This document shows positions 24,062 through 31,865 of a stretch of 45,280 nucleotides of DNA, piece after piece (within the stretch, counting starts at the first letter, position 1; every line of letters starts with the position of its first letter). Source of the DNA: Kmv42 sp040757455. Lineage in GTDB: Bacteria; Nitrospirota; Thermodesulfovibrionia; Thermodesulfovibrionales; SM23-35. The stretch covers positions 1-45,280 of the forward strand of contig JBFLXE010000002.1 in the NCBI GenBank assembly GCA_040757455.1, in the 5' to 3' direction. The notes beneath the pieces are model-generated. The model was given only the letters and a program-made list of their open reading frames with translations. It was not told the origin of the DNA and ran no database searches. Both the position numbers and the translations under genes were made by a program.

Positions 24062-25501
24062 TTAGTACGCTCCTTGTGCCTTGAGAACCACCCTTATCGT
24101 CTTGAAGATAATAGCTATATCAAGCCATAAAGACCAGTTCATGACATACCACGCATCAAGCTTGAGCCGGTATTTATATCCTGTATCGCTTCTTCCCGAA
24201 ACCTGCCACAGTCCGGTTATTCCGGGTTTGGCGCTGCAGATGACCTGCAAATTTTCTTCGATTCCCTTCTTTTCCCGCGGAAGGTAGGGTCTCGGACCCA
24301 CAAAGCTCATTTCTCCCTTGAGTACATTGAATATCTGCGGCAGCTCGTCCAGCGATGTTCTTCTTAAAAAACGCCCAATTTTGGTTATCCTCGGATCATC
24401 TTTGAGCTTCCAGTTGTTAAGCCATTCATTCCTGATTCCATCATTCGTTTCGAGTATTTCTTTCAATTTTTCTTCAGCATCCCGGTACATTGTCCTGAAT
24501 TTGTAGCACCTGAAAGGTCTCCCGTTCTTGCCGATTCTCTCGTGGGCGTAAATAGCATGGCCGGATGATTCCAATCTGATTATTATTCCTATAATTCCAA
24601 CCATCGGAAGCAACAAGGGTAAAGATACTACGCTGGCAGCGAAATCAAAAAATTTCTTCATGTATCTGTTCGTTCTCGATTTCAGATTATTTCTTATGTT
24701 CAGCAGGAACAACTCCTCCCGGAAAAGATGGAGTAAATCGGTGTTCAAAAGCGCGATACCCTTCAGGTCTGGTATAATCATTGTGTTTGCTGCATTTTTT
24801 TGAACACTGGACGTCAGGGAGGATAATTCATGAGGCGGCAAAGAGGGTATTGCTATTATTACGGTATTAATCTTCATTTTCTTCAAAAATAAAGGAAATT
24901 TTGAAATTTTTCCCAATACCTTTCTCCCATCTATCATTTTTCCTATCTTTTGCTCGTCATCGTCGAGGAAACCTATAACATCGTATCCCATATGTTTCTC
25001 TCTTCGAAGCCCTTCTGCAACCAATCTTCCCGCATTGCCTGCTCCGAGGACAAGTATCTTCTCTTTCCATATTCCGGCTTTATAAAGAAATCTTTTTCCC
25101 CATAGACGGAAGAGGGGGAAGAAAAACACAGAAAATACCCACATGCTCAGCAGAACCAGTCTCGATATCTTGCCGCCCATTTTCCCCAAGGTTACAATAG
25201 CCATCAGGGTTATACTTGCCAGTGAGACCGCTTTAACAATGTCTCTGACTTCATCCCAGAAGGGCAGATAATTGTCGTACATTCCTTCATAGAAAATGAA
25301 AAAGATGAAGATAACCGGTATCCACCATAAAGAGATGTAGTGTAGATATGAGAAAACCGGCAGATGTGGCAGAAATAATGAAAAAACTTCTGCCCTGACG
25401 AGCCAGGCCAGAAAAAGGCAGAAATAGAAAGCGGCCAGGTCAATAAGCACAAGACAGAAAAATCGAAACAATCCCTTTATTAACTTGACTATTTCTATCA
25501 T
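24062..25501 (-). CDS. WbaP-like undecaprenyl-phosphate sugar phosphotransferase
   Basis: 479 aa polyprenol phosphoglycosyl transferase that starts a lipid-linked glycan by moving a sugar-1-phosphate onto undecaprenyl phosphate. Four N-terminal membrane helices (about 10-115) precede a Rossmann-like cytoplasmic domain with ILVLGAGNAGRLVAEGL (150-166). The C-terminal PGT catalytic domain (about 280-479) has a re-entrant helix followed by KFRTMYRDAE, the Asp-Glu dyad in SLDELPQIFNVLKGEMSFVG, and GITGLWQVSGR. This is the WbaP/EpsB-type layout, and galactose-1-P or glucose-1-P are the usual substrates; the true sugar is unknown. Its stop-start overlap with the preceding GT2 gene shows a two-gene unit separate from the Wzm/Wzt region. 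Confidence 0.92.
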   Translation of the reverse strand: MIEIVKLIKGLFRFFCLVLIDLAAFYFCLFLAWLVRAEVFSLFLPHLPVFSYLHYISLWWIPVIFIFFIFYEGMYDNYLPFWDEVRDIVKAVSLASITLMAIVTLGKMGGKISRLVLLSMWVFSVFFFPLFRLWGKRFLYKAGIWKEKILVLGAGNAGRLVAEGLRREKHMGYDVIGFLDDDEQKIGKMIDGRKVLGKISKFPLFLKKMKINTVIIAIPSLPPHELSSLTSSVQKNAANTMIIPDLKGIALLNTDLLHLFREELFLLNIRNNLKSRTNRYMKKFFDFAASVVSLPLLLPMVGIIGIIIRLESSGHAIYAHERIGKNGRPFRCYKFRTMYRDAEEKLKEILETNDGIRNEWLNNWKLKDDPRITKIGRFLRRTSLDELPQIFNVLKGEMSFVGPRPYLPREKKGIEENLQVICSAKPGITGLWQVSGRSDTGYKYRLKLDAWYVMNWSLWLDIAIIFKTIRVVLKAQGAY

Positions 25502-26349
25502 CCAGCGAATATCCCGATTCTAAATCCAAGATATTTTGCCAGGGATTCCAGGAGAATGTAAGGTATCCATTTGTACTGATGCTGTTTGATCACAAATCGC
25601 ATCTGTTCTTTGACCATTCTCATTCCTTCCGCCTCCGGATGGCGGGCATAATCAAGTATCCATCTACAATTTTTTAAAGAGGACCCAATATTAAAATATC
25701 TTTTAAATTGCCATAAAAGCGAAGACCGATGAGAATGAATTACCATTGCCTCAGGCACATATGCCACCTTGAACCCATCGATTATAAGCTTTGCTGTCAT
25801 GAGCATGTCCTCATTAGCCCTGACGCCCTCGGGAAACATCCCAACTTTTAAAAAAGGACCTCTCCTGAATGAAGAGAAAACATTGCTCAAAAAAAATGTC
25901 TTTATCCCGAACCTTTCTATCTCTCTGGCACCCTTAACACATCCTTCCTCCGGATAATTGAATTGTCTTGCGAACGTCTCAAGAGGCGAGGCGTCATTCC
26001 TCGGAATATGTCTTCCAAAGGTGGCTGCGATCACCGGGTCGACAAGCGGCGTGATTAATTTGCGAAGAGACGTCTTACCCACAGGTAGGGCATCTTGTGT
26101 CATGAAAACGAGAATATCACCCTTTGCCTTTAGTGAAGCCATATTTCTCGTTCCACCATGGTCAAAGGCCTTGCGGGGTATCACAATGACCTCTACACCG
26201 AATTTTCGGACGATCTCGACGGTTCCGTCTTCGGATGAAGAATCAACAACTATTATCTGTTTATCAATGTCCTGGTCAAGGAGAACTGAGAGAAGTTTCC
26301 CGATAGTCGAGCTCGCATTCAATGTCGGAATTATGACGCTCACACTCAT
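25498..26349 (-). CDS. GT2 family glycosyltransferase (rhamnosyltransferase-like)
   Basis: 283 aa GT-A fold inverting glycosyltransferase. VSVIIPTLNASSTI (3-16) and IIVVDSSSEDGT are the nucleotide-sugar binding strands; MTQDALPV near residue 85 occupies the DXD metal-site position, which here reads QDA, and ANEDMLM near 180 is the catalytic-base region. The layout resembles rhamnosyltransferases of polysaccharide loci. It overlaps the WbaP-like gene by four bases, so its acceptor may be the first lipid-linked sugar. No clear promoter is visible in the gap to rnhA. Confidence 0.85.
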   Translation of the reverse strand: MSVSVIIPTLNASSTIGKLLSVLLDQDIDKQIIVVDSSSEDGTVEIVRKFGVEVIVIPRKAFDHGGTRNMASLKAKGDILVFMTQDALPVGKTSLRKLITPLVDPVIAATFGRHIPRNDASPLETFARQFNYPEEGCVKGAREIERFGIKTFFLSNVFSSFRRGPFLKVGMFPEGVRANEDMLMTAKLIIDGFKVAYVPEAMVIHSHRSSLLWQFKRYFNIGSSLKNCRWILDYARHPEAEGMRMVKEQMRFVIKQHQYKWIPYILLESLAKYLGFRIGIFAG

Positions 26350-26484
26350 GGGATTTATAATTGTAGCACATGACCTGAAATGAAGTGCATTTAAACTTCT
26401 CTCCCTGCAGCAGGCTTCAGGGTATCCTAAAATCTCTCCTCCCTTCTGTTATCACAGGGTTACGTCAAAGTAAGCCTCCCTTTT

Positions 26485-26610
26485 GTCATTCCCACAATCC
26501 GGCAGAGGAGCGTCGGGAATCCTTCCGATTCCCCCTTAGAAAAGGGGGAATAAGGGGTTGTTTAAGAAAAATTCCGGACAAGCCGCCTCTGGTGGGCAAG
26601 CCGGAATGAC
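26485..26610. repeat. Palindromic intergenic repeat with GTCATTCC/GGAATGAC ends
   Basis: A 126-bp element bounded by GTCATTCC (26485-26492) and GGAATGAC (26603-26610). It encloses a small inverted repeat, CCCCCTT with AAGGGGG near 26535, of the kind common in intergenic repeats of many genomes. Its end motif differs from the TGTCATTGC type at 2153 and 31551, so it is a separate family. Confidence 0.6.
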
Positions 26611-26699
26611 AGGCAAAAAGCTTAAAATAAAGAAAAGATTTTTACACTATTGAGTCGGGACCAACAGTGATATTACCCTGCTGTCATCACCAAAGTGTA

Positions 26700-26729
26700 T
26701 TACAAATTACCACAAAAAAGGTGTATTAT
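26700..26729 (+). promoter_or_regulatory. Candidate sigma-70 promoter for rnhA
   Basis: TTACAA (26700-26705), an 18-bp spacer and TATTAT (26724-26729), about 55 bases before the rnhA ATG. Each hexamer differs from the consensus at one position. Confidence 0.4.
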
Positions 26730-26784
26730 ATATATGTTGTTTGTTCACTGCGCGTTATAGCTCAAACAACAATTCAGTTTCTAA

Positions 26785-27273
26785 ATGAAGACAGATGAAC
26801 GGCCCTTCGTGGAGATTTTTGCAGACGGTGCCTGCAGTGGCAATCCGGGCGTGGGTGGTTATGGCGTTATAATGCGGTCCGGCGAAAAGGTAAAGGAACT
26901 CACCGGGTGTGATCCTATGACCACTAATAACCGGATGGAACTTACGGCGGTGATCAAGGCTCTGGAGGCACTAAGAAAACCCTGCAGGGTGAGAGTGGTC
27001 ACAGATTCAAATTATGTTGTTCAGGGTATTACCTCCTGGATATACAGGTGGCTGAAGAATAAATGGAAAACCAGCCAGAAACGGAATGTTGTAAACAGGG
27101 ATCTCTGGGAGAAACTTGTTGAAGTTTCGCGGCCACACGAAATAGATTGGCAATGGACAAAGGGGCATGCTTCGCATGCCGAGAATGAAAGATGTGACAG
27201 GCTTGCACATCGTGCTATAGAGGAGTGTAAGGCGAAAAGCACTCCCCGTGTCAGGAGCAGGACAGTTCTATGA
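26785..27273 (+). CDS. rnhA: Ribonuclease HI
   Basis: 162 aa. Cleaves the RNA strand of RNA-DNA hybrids during replication and R-loop removal. The four metal-binding carboxylates are visible: D14 in FADGACSGNPG, E52 in NNRMELTAV, D74 in VVTDSNYV and D138 in ERCDRLAH, with the catalytic His at about 128 in KGHAS. The basic handle segment WLKNKWKTSQKR is present, as in E. coli RNase HI. Length fits. Its stop overlaps the next start by four bases, forming a unit with yqgE. Confidence 0.96.
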   Translation: MKTDERPFVEIFADGACSGNPGVGGYGVIMRSGEKVKELTGCDPMTTNNRMELTAVIKALEALRKPCRVRVVTDSNYVVQGITSWIYRWLKNKWKTSQKRNVVNRDLWEKLVEVSRPHEIDWQWTKGHASHAENERCDRLAHRAIEECKAKSTPRVRSRTVL

Positions 27274-27830
27274 AAAAAATTGATATAAGAAACCTGACAG
27301 GAATGTTCCTTATAGCAGTACCCAGCCTTAAGGATCCTAATTTCGAGAGAACGGTTGTTCTGATCTGTGATCATACAAAAGACGGGGCCTTTGGGCTTGT
27401 TGTAAACCGAATGTTACTTAACAGTTTCGTTCCCTTTCACGGCGGACTTGATTTAAAGGATTCACTCGTTGACTTACCCGTATATTATGGCGGCCCTGTC
27501 AAGCCTGAACAAGGGTATGTGCTTTATGCACCCGCAAGCAGTAATTACCCGTCGGTAGAAATAAATAAGCGCCTTGCACTGACGACGGCAAAAGAGATAC
27601 TCTCCGACATCGCTACAGGGAAAGGTCCCCCGCGTTTTCTTTTTACCCTTGGGTTTTCAGGATGGTCTCCTGGACAGCTTGAATATGAGCTTATCATAGA
27701 CAGCTGGCTTATCGCTCCTGTCGACAACAGGATCATTTTTGATACCCCGGTGAATGACCGCTGGAGAGCGGCAGCAGAATCTATTGGGGTAGATATGGAC
27801 AGATTTTTCTTCAAGCAGGGGCGGGTTTAG
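27270..27830 (+). CDS. YqgE/AlgH family protein (DUF179)
   Basis: 186 aa conserved cytoplasmic protein of the YqgE/AlgH (DUF179) family. The family hallmarks are GMFLIAVPSLKDPNFERTVVLICDH near the N-terminus (about 11-35), GAFGLVVNRM and the GGPVKPEQGYVLY segment, and GYSGWSPGQLE-like FSGWSPGQLEYE near residue 128. Its biochemical function is not established; it is linked by name to alginate regulation in Pseudomonas. It is translationally coupled to rnhA and followed by the ribosomal protein promoter. Confidence 0.95.
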   Translation: MKKIDIRNLTGMFLIAVPSLKDPNFERTVVLICDHTKDGAFGLVVNRMLLNSFVPFHGGLDLKDSLVDLPVYYGGPVKPEQGYVLYAPASSNYPSVEINKRLALTTAKEILSDIATGKGPPRFLFTLGFSGWSPGQLEYELIIDSWLIAPVDNRIIFDTPVNDRWRAAAESIGVDMDRFFFKQGRV

Positions 27831-27832
27831 AG

Positions 27833-27862
27833 TTGACAATTCTTCAGTAATTTTATTATTTT
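27833..27862 (+). promoter_or_regulatory. Promoter for rplM-rpsI
   Basis: TTGACA (27833-27838), an 18-bp spacer and TATTTT (27857-27862) directly behind the yqgE stop and about 35 bases before the L13 start. The perfect -35 box supports a strong housekeeping promoter. Confidence 0.55.
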
Positions 27863-27896
27863 AATAGTCTTAGTTTTTGACGAAAGGTGCGTGATT

Positions 27897-28334
27897 ATGA
27901 GGACTCTCTTTGCTAAAAAAGATGAAGCCGGGCGTAAGTGGTATTTAATCGATGCAAAAGGTGCGATACTCGGAAGGCTTGCTGTGAAGATCGCCAATTG
28001 TTTACGCGGAAAGAACAAACCTACATTTACACCTAATGCGGATACAGGCGATTTTGTGATCGTTGTAAATGCTGAGAAAGTGAGGCTTACGGGAAGGAAA
28101 CTCGATGATAAGATCTATTATCGGCATTCTGGCTATCCGGGAGGCCTGAAGTCTGAGACCATGAGGGAACGCCTGGGCAAATGCCCGGAAAAAGTAATAA
28201 CAGACGCCGTTTGGGGCATGCTTCCAAAAGGGAGACTTGGCAGGTCCGTCATAAAAAAGCTTAAAGTGTACAAAGGACCGGCTCACCCTCATACAGCGCA
28301 GAAACCAGAGATATTGTCAACACAGGATAGTTGA
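27897..28334 (+). CDS. rplM: 50S ribosomal protein L13
   Basis: 145 aa from ATG 27897 (a GTG at 27891 is also in frame, but AAAGGTG lies at the better distance from the ATG). L13 binds 23S rRNA early in 50S assembly. Family segments include WYLIDAKGAILGRLAVKIA, the GDFVIVVNAEKVRLTG strand, KIYYRHSGYPGGLK and AVWGMLPKGRLGRSVIKKLKVY. Length is normal for bacteria. It forms the classical operon with rpsI, 13 bases downstream. Confidence 0.98.
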   Translation: MRTLFAKKDEAGRKWYLIDAKGAILGRLAVKIANCLRGKNKPTFTPNADTGDFVIVVNAEKVRLTGRKLDDKIYYRHSGYPGGLKSETMRERLGKCPEKVITDAVWGMLPKGRLGRSVIKKLKVYKGPAHPHTAQKPEILSTQDS

Positions 28335-28347
28335 TAAAGGAGAAAAG

Positions 28348-28740
28348 ATGCCAGAAATCTTTTATAACGCAACAGGAAGACGGAAAACATCGGTGGCGAG
28401 AGTAAAGTTGACGCCGGGTATTGGCCAGATTGTTATTAATAAGACACCTCTTGACAGCTATTTCCCCCGCGAAACATTAAGGATGGTTATACGTCAGCCC
28501 ATAGAGCTTGCCGGATTGACTGGAAAGTACGATGTTTTTGCGTCAGTTGATGGAGGGGGTCTCTCGGGTCAGGCCGGAGCAGTCAGACACGGCATAGCAA
28601 GAGCTATTGTTGAGATGAACAGTGATCTCCGTTTGAGATTAAAAAAAGAAGGCTTTCTAACACGAGATCCGAGGGAAAAGGAGAGAAAGAAATACGGCCA
28701 GAAGGGTGCTCGCAAGAGATTCCAGTTCTCGAAGAGATAA
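28348..28740 (+). CDS. rpsI: 30S ribosomal protein S9
   Basis: 130 aa, complete. S9 sits in the head of the small subunit and its C-terminal tail reaches the P-site tRNA. The start ATG follows AAAGGAGAAAAG. Signature parts are the N-terminal GRRKTSVARVKL, the GGGLSGQAGAVRHGIARA segment and the conserved basic end ARKRFQFSKR, with the terminal KR intact. Confidence 0.98.
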   Translation: MPEIFYNATGRRKTSVARVKLTPGIGQIVINKTPLDSYFPRETLRMVIRQPIELAGLTGKYDVFASVDGGGLSGQAGAVRHGIARAIVEMNSDLRLRLKKEGFLTRDPREKERKKYGQKGARKRFQFSKR

Positions 28741-28747
28741 AAGACGT

Positions 28748-28811
28748 TCATTAGTCAATAAGTCATTCGTCACCGGAGATTTCTTTGACTAATGATTATT
28801 GATTATTGACG
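28748..28811. repeat. Inverted heptamer repeat hairpin between rpsI and argC
   Basis: A left arm of degenerate 7-bp units (TCATTAG, TCAATAA, GTCATTC) and a right arm of complementary units (TGACTAA, TGATTAT, TGATTAT, TGACGCG) flank a core near CACCGGAGATTTC. An exact 11-bp inverted repeat, TCATTAGTCAA (28748-28758) and TTGACTAATGA (28785-28795), lies within it. It could fold in the transcript and partially end transcription of the ribosomal genes, although it has no T run. Confidence 0.7.
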
Positions 28812-28812
28812 C

Positions 28813-29853
28813 GTGTTAAAGGTATTTATTTGTGGCGGCAGTGGATACACGGGAGGCGAGTTACTTCGGATCCTTTCACATCATCCGGGAGTGATCGTCA
28901 CCGGCGCAACTTCTGAAAAATCTGCCGGCAAGTCTATAAGTGAAATTTTCCCTATCCTGAGAAAGTACTCTGATCTTCTATATGAATCCTTAATTCCCGA
29001 CGTCATTCTGGACAAGGCTGATCTATTCTTTATGTCCCTTCCTCACGGGAAATCCCAGGAGGCGGTCAATTTTATCTTCAGACACGGCAAGAAGGTGATC
29101 GATCTCTCTGCTGATTATCGGATCAAGGATCCGAAAATCTACGAGGAATGGTACAATGTTCCTCACAAATTCAAGGCGACGCTCAAGAGAGCTGTTTACG
29201 GCCTCCCCGAGCTTTACAGGGAAAAAATATTAAAATCTAAGATCATCGCAAACCCGGGTTGTTATCCGACGGGGGCGCTGCTCGGCTTGTATCCTGCCTT
29301 AAAATACAAGCTCATTGATTTCACATCGATCATTATAGATTCGAAATCGGGCACAAGCGGTGCAGGCCGCAATCCTGATATCAGATTCGCTTTCTGCGAG
29401 GTCAACGAAGGTTTCAAGGCCTACAGTATAACAAATCATCGCCATACGCCCGAGATAGAACAGGAACTTTCATTTATCATTGGGAGAAACATGAAGGTCA
29501 ACTTTACGCCTCATCTTGCACCCTTCAATCGCGGAATACTCACGACTCTTTATGCGCAGTTAACTGTAGAAAGGAATGCAAAGGAGATAATAGAACTTTA
29601 CAAGAATGTTTATGAAAAAGAGCCCTTCACGGTGGTTCTGGACGAAGGCAAATTTCCGGACGTAAAGAATGTCCGGGGTACCAATTTTTGCGAGATAGGT
29701 ATTGCGGTGAACAAGAGGACACATACTCTGATAGTGGTAACTGCGATTGATAATCTTGTGAAAGGTGCTTCGGGACAGGCGGTGCAAAACATGAACATCA
29801 TGGCAGGTTTTGACGAAAAGACTGCACTTGACACAACCGCACTGTTTCCATAA
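28813..29853 (+). CDS. argC: N-acetyl-gamma-glutamyl-phosphate reductase
   Basis: 346 aa. Reduces N-acetylglutamyl phosphate to the semialdehyde with NADPH in arginine biosynthesis. The nucleotide-binding motif GGSGYTGGEL is at 8-17, the active-site Cys is C150 in NPGCYPTG, and the C-terminal VKGASGQAVQNMN segment matches the family. The start is GTG at 28813; there is no good ribosome site, and the upstream bases belong to the repeat hairpin. ArgJ follows after six bases, so the two arginine genes are co-transcribed, possibly with the ribosomal operon. Confidence 0.96.
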   Translation: MLKVFICGGSGYTGGELLRILSHHPGVIVTGATSEKSAGKSISEIFPILRKYSDLLYESLIPDVILDKADLFFMSLPHGKSQEAVNFIFRHGKKVIDLSADYRIKDPKIYEEWYNVPHKFKATLKRAVYGLPELYREKILKSKIIANPGCYPTGALLGLYPALKYKLIDFTSIIIDSKSGTSGAGRNPDIRFAFCEVNEGFKAYSITNHRHTPEIEQELSFIIGRNMKVNFTPHLAPFNRGILTTLYAQLTVERNAKEIIELYKNVYEKEPFTVVLDEGKFPDVKNVRGTNFCEIGIAVNKRTHTLIVVTAIDNLVKGASGQAVQNMNIMAGFDEKTALDTTALFP

Positions 29854-29858
29854 GAAAT

Positions 29859-31037
29859 GTGAACTCTTTTATACCAAAAGGTTTTTTGTTTTCCACAGCT
29901 GAGGCGGCGATTAAAAAACCGGGGAGAAAGGATCTCGCGCTCATTTATTCCGTTACAGAGGCAAATATCGCGGGTACTTTCACCACAAACAAAATCAAGG
30001 CCGCCCCGGTCAAGGTGGATATCAGGAAGATACGATCGGGAAAGGGGCAGGGCATAATCATCAACAGCGGGAATGCGAATGCGTGTACTGGCGAGAAAGG
30101 TCTTCAAGATGTCAAAGAGATGATAAACCTCGTTGCGAGGGGTCTGCGTATCAATCCTTCCCTTGTTTATGCTTGCTCAACGGGTGTAATAGGCTGTCCC
30201 ATGCCCATGGACCGGTTAAGGCCACAGATACCTGTGCTGTTGGAAAATCTTGGCAAATCGACGATAGAAGATGTGGCGAAAGCGATCATGACGACTGATA
30301 CATTCCCAAAAATTGTTAAAAAGCGTGTAACAGTTGGGAATAAAGCCGGGAATATTATCGGAATCTGCAAGGGCGCGGGGATGATCTGGCCTCATATGGC
30401 AACAATGCTCTGCTTTGTAATGACGGATGTCGCTGTCGAGAAAGAAACCCTGAATGATCTTATGATTGAGGCTGTTGAAAGGTCGTTTAATAAGATCACC
30501 GTTGATGGCGATAGATCAACAAACGATACGGCTCTCATTATGGCAAATGGCACGCTTGGCAACCGGCCGATCACCGGAAAATCATCCGTCTCTTTCAAAA
30601 ATGCACTGAACGAGGTGACCTATGAGCTTTCAAAGATGATCGTGAAAGACGGCGAAGGGGCAACGAAGCTTGTCAGAATAAAGGTAAAGGGAGCAGCGAG
30701 CGTAAAAGAGGCGGAAAAGGCAGCTTTCACGGTGGCAAACTCAAATCTTGTGAAGACAGCAATTTATGGCAATGACGCCAATTGGGGGCGCATCATGGCA
30801 GCGCTCGGATATTCGGGCGTTAAAATAAAAGAGAATAAGACAGATATCTATGTTGGAAACATAAAGATCGTTTCGAAAGGTATTGGAACTTTTAGAGACG
30901 AGGAAGCCACCCGAGCCTTTCGAAATAAGGAGGTCAATATAGTCATCGACCTTCACAACGGGAGGTCTTCTTCGAAGGTTCTGACCTGTGATTTATCAGA
31001 AGATTACGTTCGTCTCAACGCAGCATATAAAACATAA
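29859..31037 (+). CDS. argJ: Bifunctional ornithine acetyltransferase / N-acetylglutamate synthase
   Basis: 392 aa. Transfers the acetyl group of N-acetylornithine to glutamate, recycling it in arginine synthesis; some members also use acetyl-CoA. The precursor is cleaved before a Thr nucleophile, T182 in PHMATMLCF, in the conserved context CKGAGMIWPHM. Other signatures are NSGNANACTG (69-78), STGVIGCPMPM (107-117) and DGDRSTNDT. The C-terminus ends YVRLNAAYKT, the usual ArgJ ending (N-A-Y). The start is GTG 29859, six bases after argC. Confidence 0.96.
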   Translation: MNSFIPKGFLFSTAEAAIKKPGRKDLALIYSVTEANIAGTFTTNKIKAAPVKVDIRKIRSGKGQGIIINSGNANACTGEKGLQDVKEMINLVARGLRINPSLVYACSTGVIGCPMPMDRLRPQIPVLLENLGKSTIEDVAKAIMTTDTFPKIVKKRVTVGNKAGNIIGICKGAGMIWPHMATMLCFVMTDVAVEKETLNDLMIEAVERSFNKITVDGDRSTNDTALIMANGTLGNRPITGKSSVSFKNALNEVTYELSKMIVKDGEGATKLVRIKVKGAASVKEAEKAAFTVANSNLVKTAIYGNDANWGRIMAALGYSGVKIKENKTDIYVGNIKIVSKGIGTFRDEEATRAFRNKEVNIVIDLHNGRSSSKVLTCDLSEDYVRLNAAYKT

Positions 31038-31063
31038 TACATCTTTCAGAAGGTCTTTTCCTT

Positions 31064-31297
31064 TTATCTTTTCCGCTCCGCAGTCTTTTTCTGAACGTGC
31101 TCAACAAAATCATCACTCTCGCTTTTCCCGATCTCCTTGTATCTTTCCAGGACGATCTTCTCCGCCTTGATCCAGTCATCAAAATCATGTCCATTAGTCT
31201 TGCCTCTCTTTTCATAGAGATCATAAGCAACTTTGGCAATCTCTTCACTCAGATCCCTTTTTGAGATGACATCAGTCAAATTTATACTTCTTCGCAT
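31064..31297 (-). CDS. DUF2934 small protein
   Basis: 77 aa, mostly charged helix, with a DUF2934-like core: EEIAKVAYDLYEKRGKTNGH and DFDDWIKAEKIVLERY (residues about 18-54). Function is unknown. The ATG at 31297 has a good AAGGAGGT site seven bases upstream, which decides the start. The gene faces argJ convergently, with 26 bases between the ends. It has no signal peptide and is likely cytoplasmic. Confidence 0.82.
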   Translation of the reverse strand: MRRSINLTDVISKRDLSEEIAKVAYDLYEKRGKTNGHDFDDWIKAEKIVLERYKEIGKSESDDFVEHVQKKTAERKR

Positions 31298-31865
31298 AAA
31301 TACCTCCTTTTGGATGTTCTCACAAAAAATATAGCAAAAGGGATGCTAAAATATAACCTTTTGATTTTAAAGCATAAATTAGAGATGATACTGCAAAATG
31401 TCAGGCATTTTGCACCTGTTCCATGGCATATTGCCCTGATTTCATGAATTACGACGACATGATTTATAAAATCAATCCCTCCTGACCTCCCTTTTCCAAA
31501 GGGAGGATTTGCACCCCTCTTTTGAGTAATAATTTTGAGTCGTAATAATTCCGAATCCAGCAAAAACTGTCATTGCAAGTGAAACGAAGCAATCTCGTCT
31601 CTTGTAGTGAGATTGCCACTCCGCCTAAGGCGGATCGCAATGACCGAACACGTAAGTCTTTATGATAGTTATCGCTGGATTTGGATAATATTTAGTACCT
31701 CCAGCGCTCGCCCGATTCTTGAGAAAAAGTAATTTCAGACATACTTCTATCGAATGCCCAATTGCGGCGAGGGCTTATGATATGCCACGATATTTATAGG
31801 ACGTTCGTGTATCATAAAGAAGTTAACAAGTTCGTCATTTATGAAGATGGAGGAGAATAAATCAT
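31298..31865. other. Intergenic region with several hairpins and a repeat
   Basis: About 570 bases without a gene. Contents: a TGCAAAATG/CATTTTGCA hairpin with a 5-base loop (31392-31414), a CCTCCCTTT/AAAGGGAGG hairpin (31486-31506) of a common intergenic type, and the palindromic repeat copy 2 (31551-31684). The last 50 bases contain the ribosome site GATGGAGGAG for the downstream flavoprotein gene. The 93-codon minus frame 31282-31563 reads through repeats and is not supported. Confidence 0.6.
31551..31684. repeat. Palindromic REP/MITE-like element, copy 2
   Basis: Second copy of the element at 2153-2289, in opposite orientation. The outer arms are CCGAATCCAG and GCTGGATTTGG, and the core 31568-31644 is bounded by TGTCATTGC and GCAATGAC. 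Its tip hairpin is CCGCC/GGCGG, where copy 1 has GCACC/GGTGC. The GCAATCTC/GAGATTGC pair is conserved. Confidence 0.8.

Larger units (their letters stand above)
26350..26784. other. Divergent intergenic region with a repeat and a promoter
   Basis: 435 bases between the GT2 gene (minus) and rnhA (plus). It holds a palindromic repeat (26485-26610) and an rnhA promoter candidate (26700-26729). The rest, including a 74-codon frame at 26385-26609 that reads through the repeat, shows no credible gene. Confidence 0.6.
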
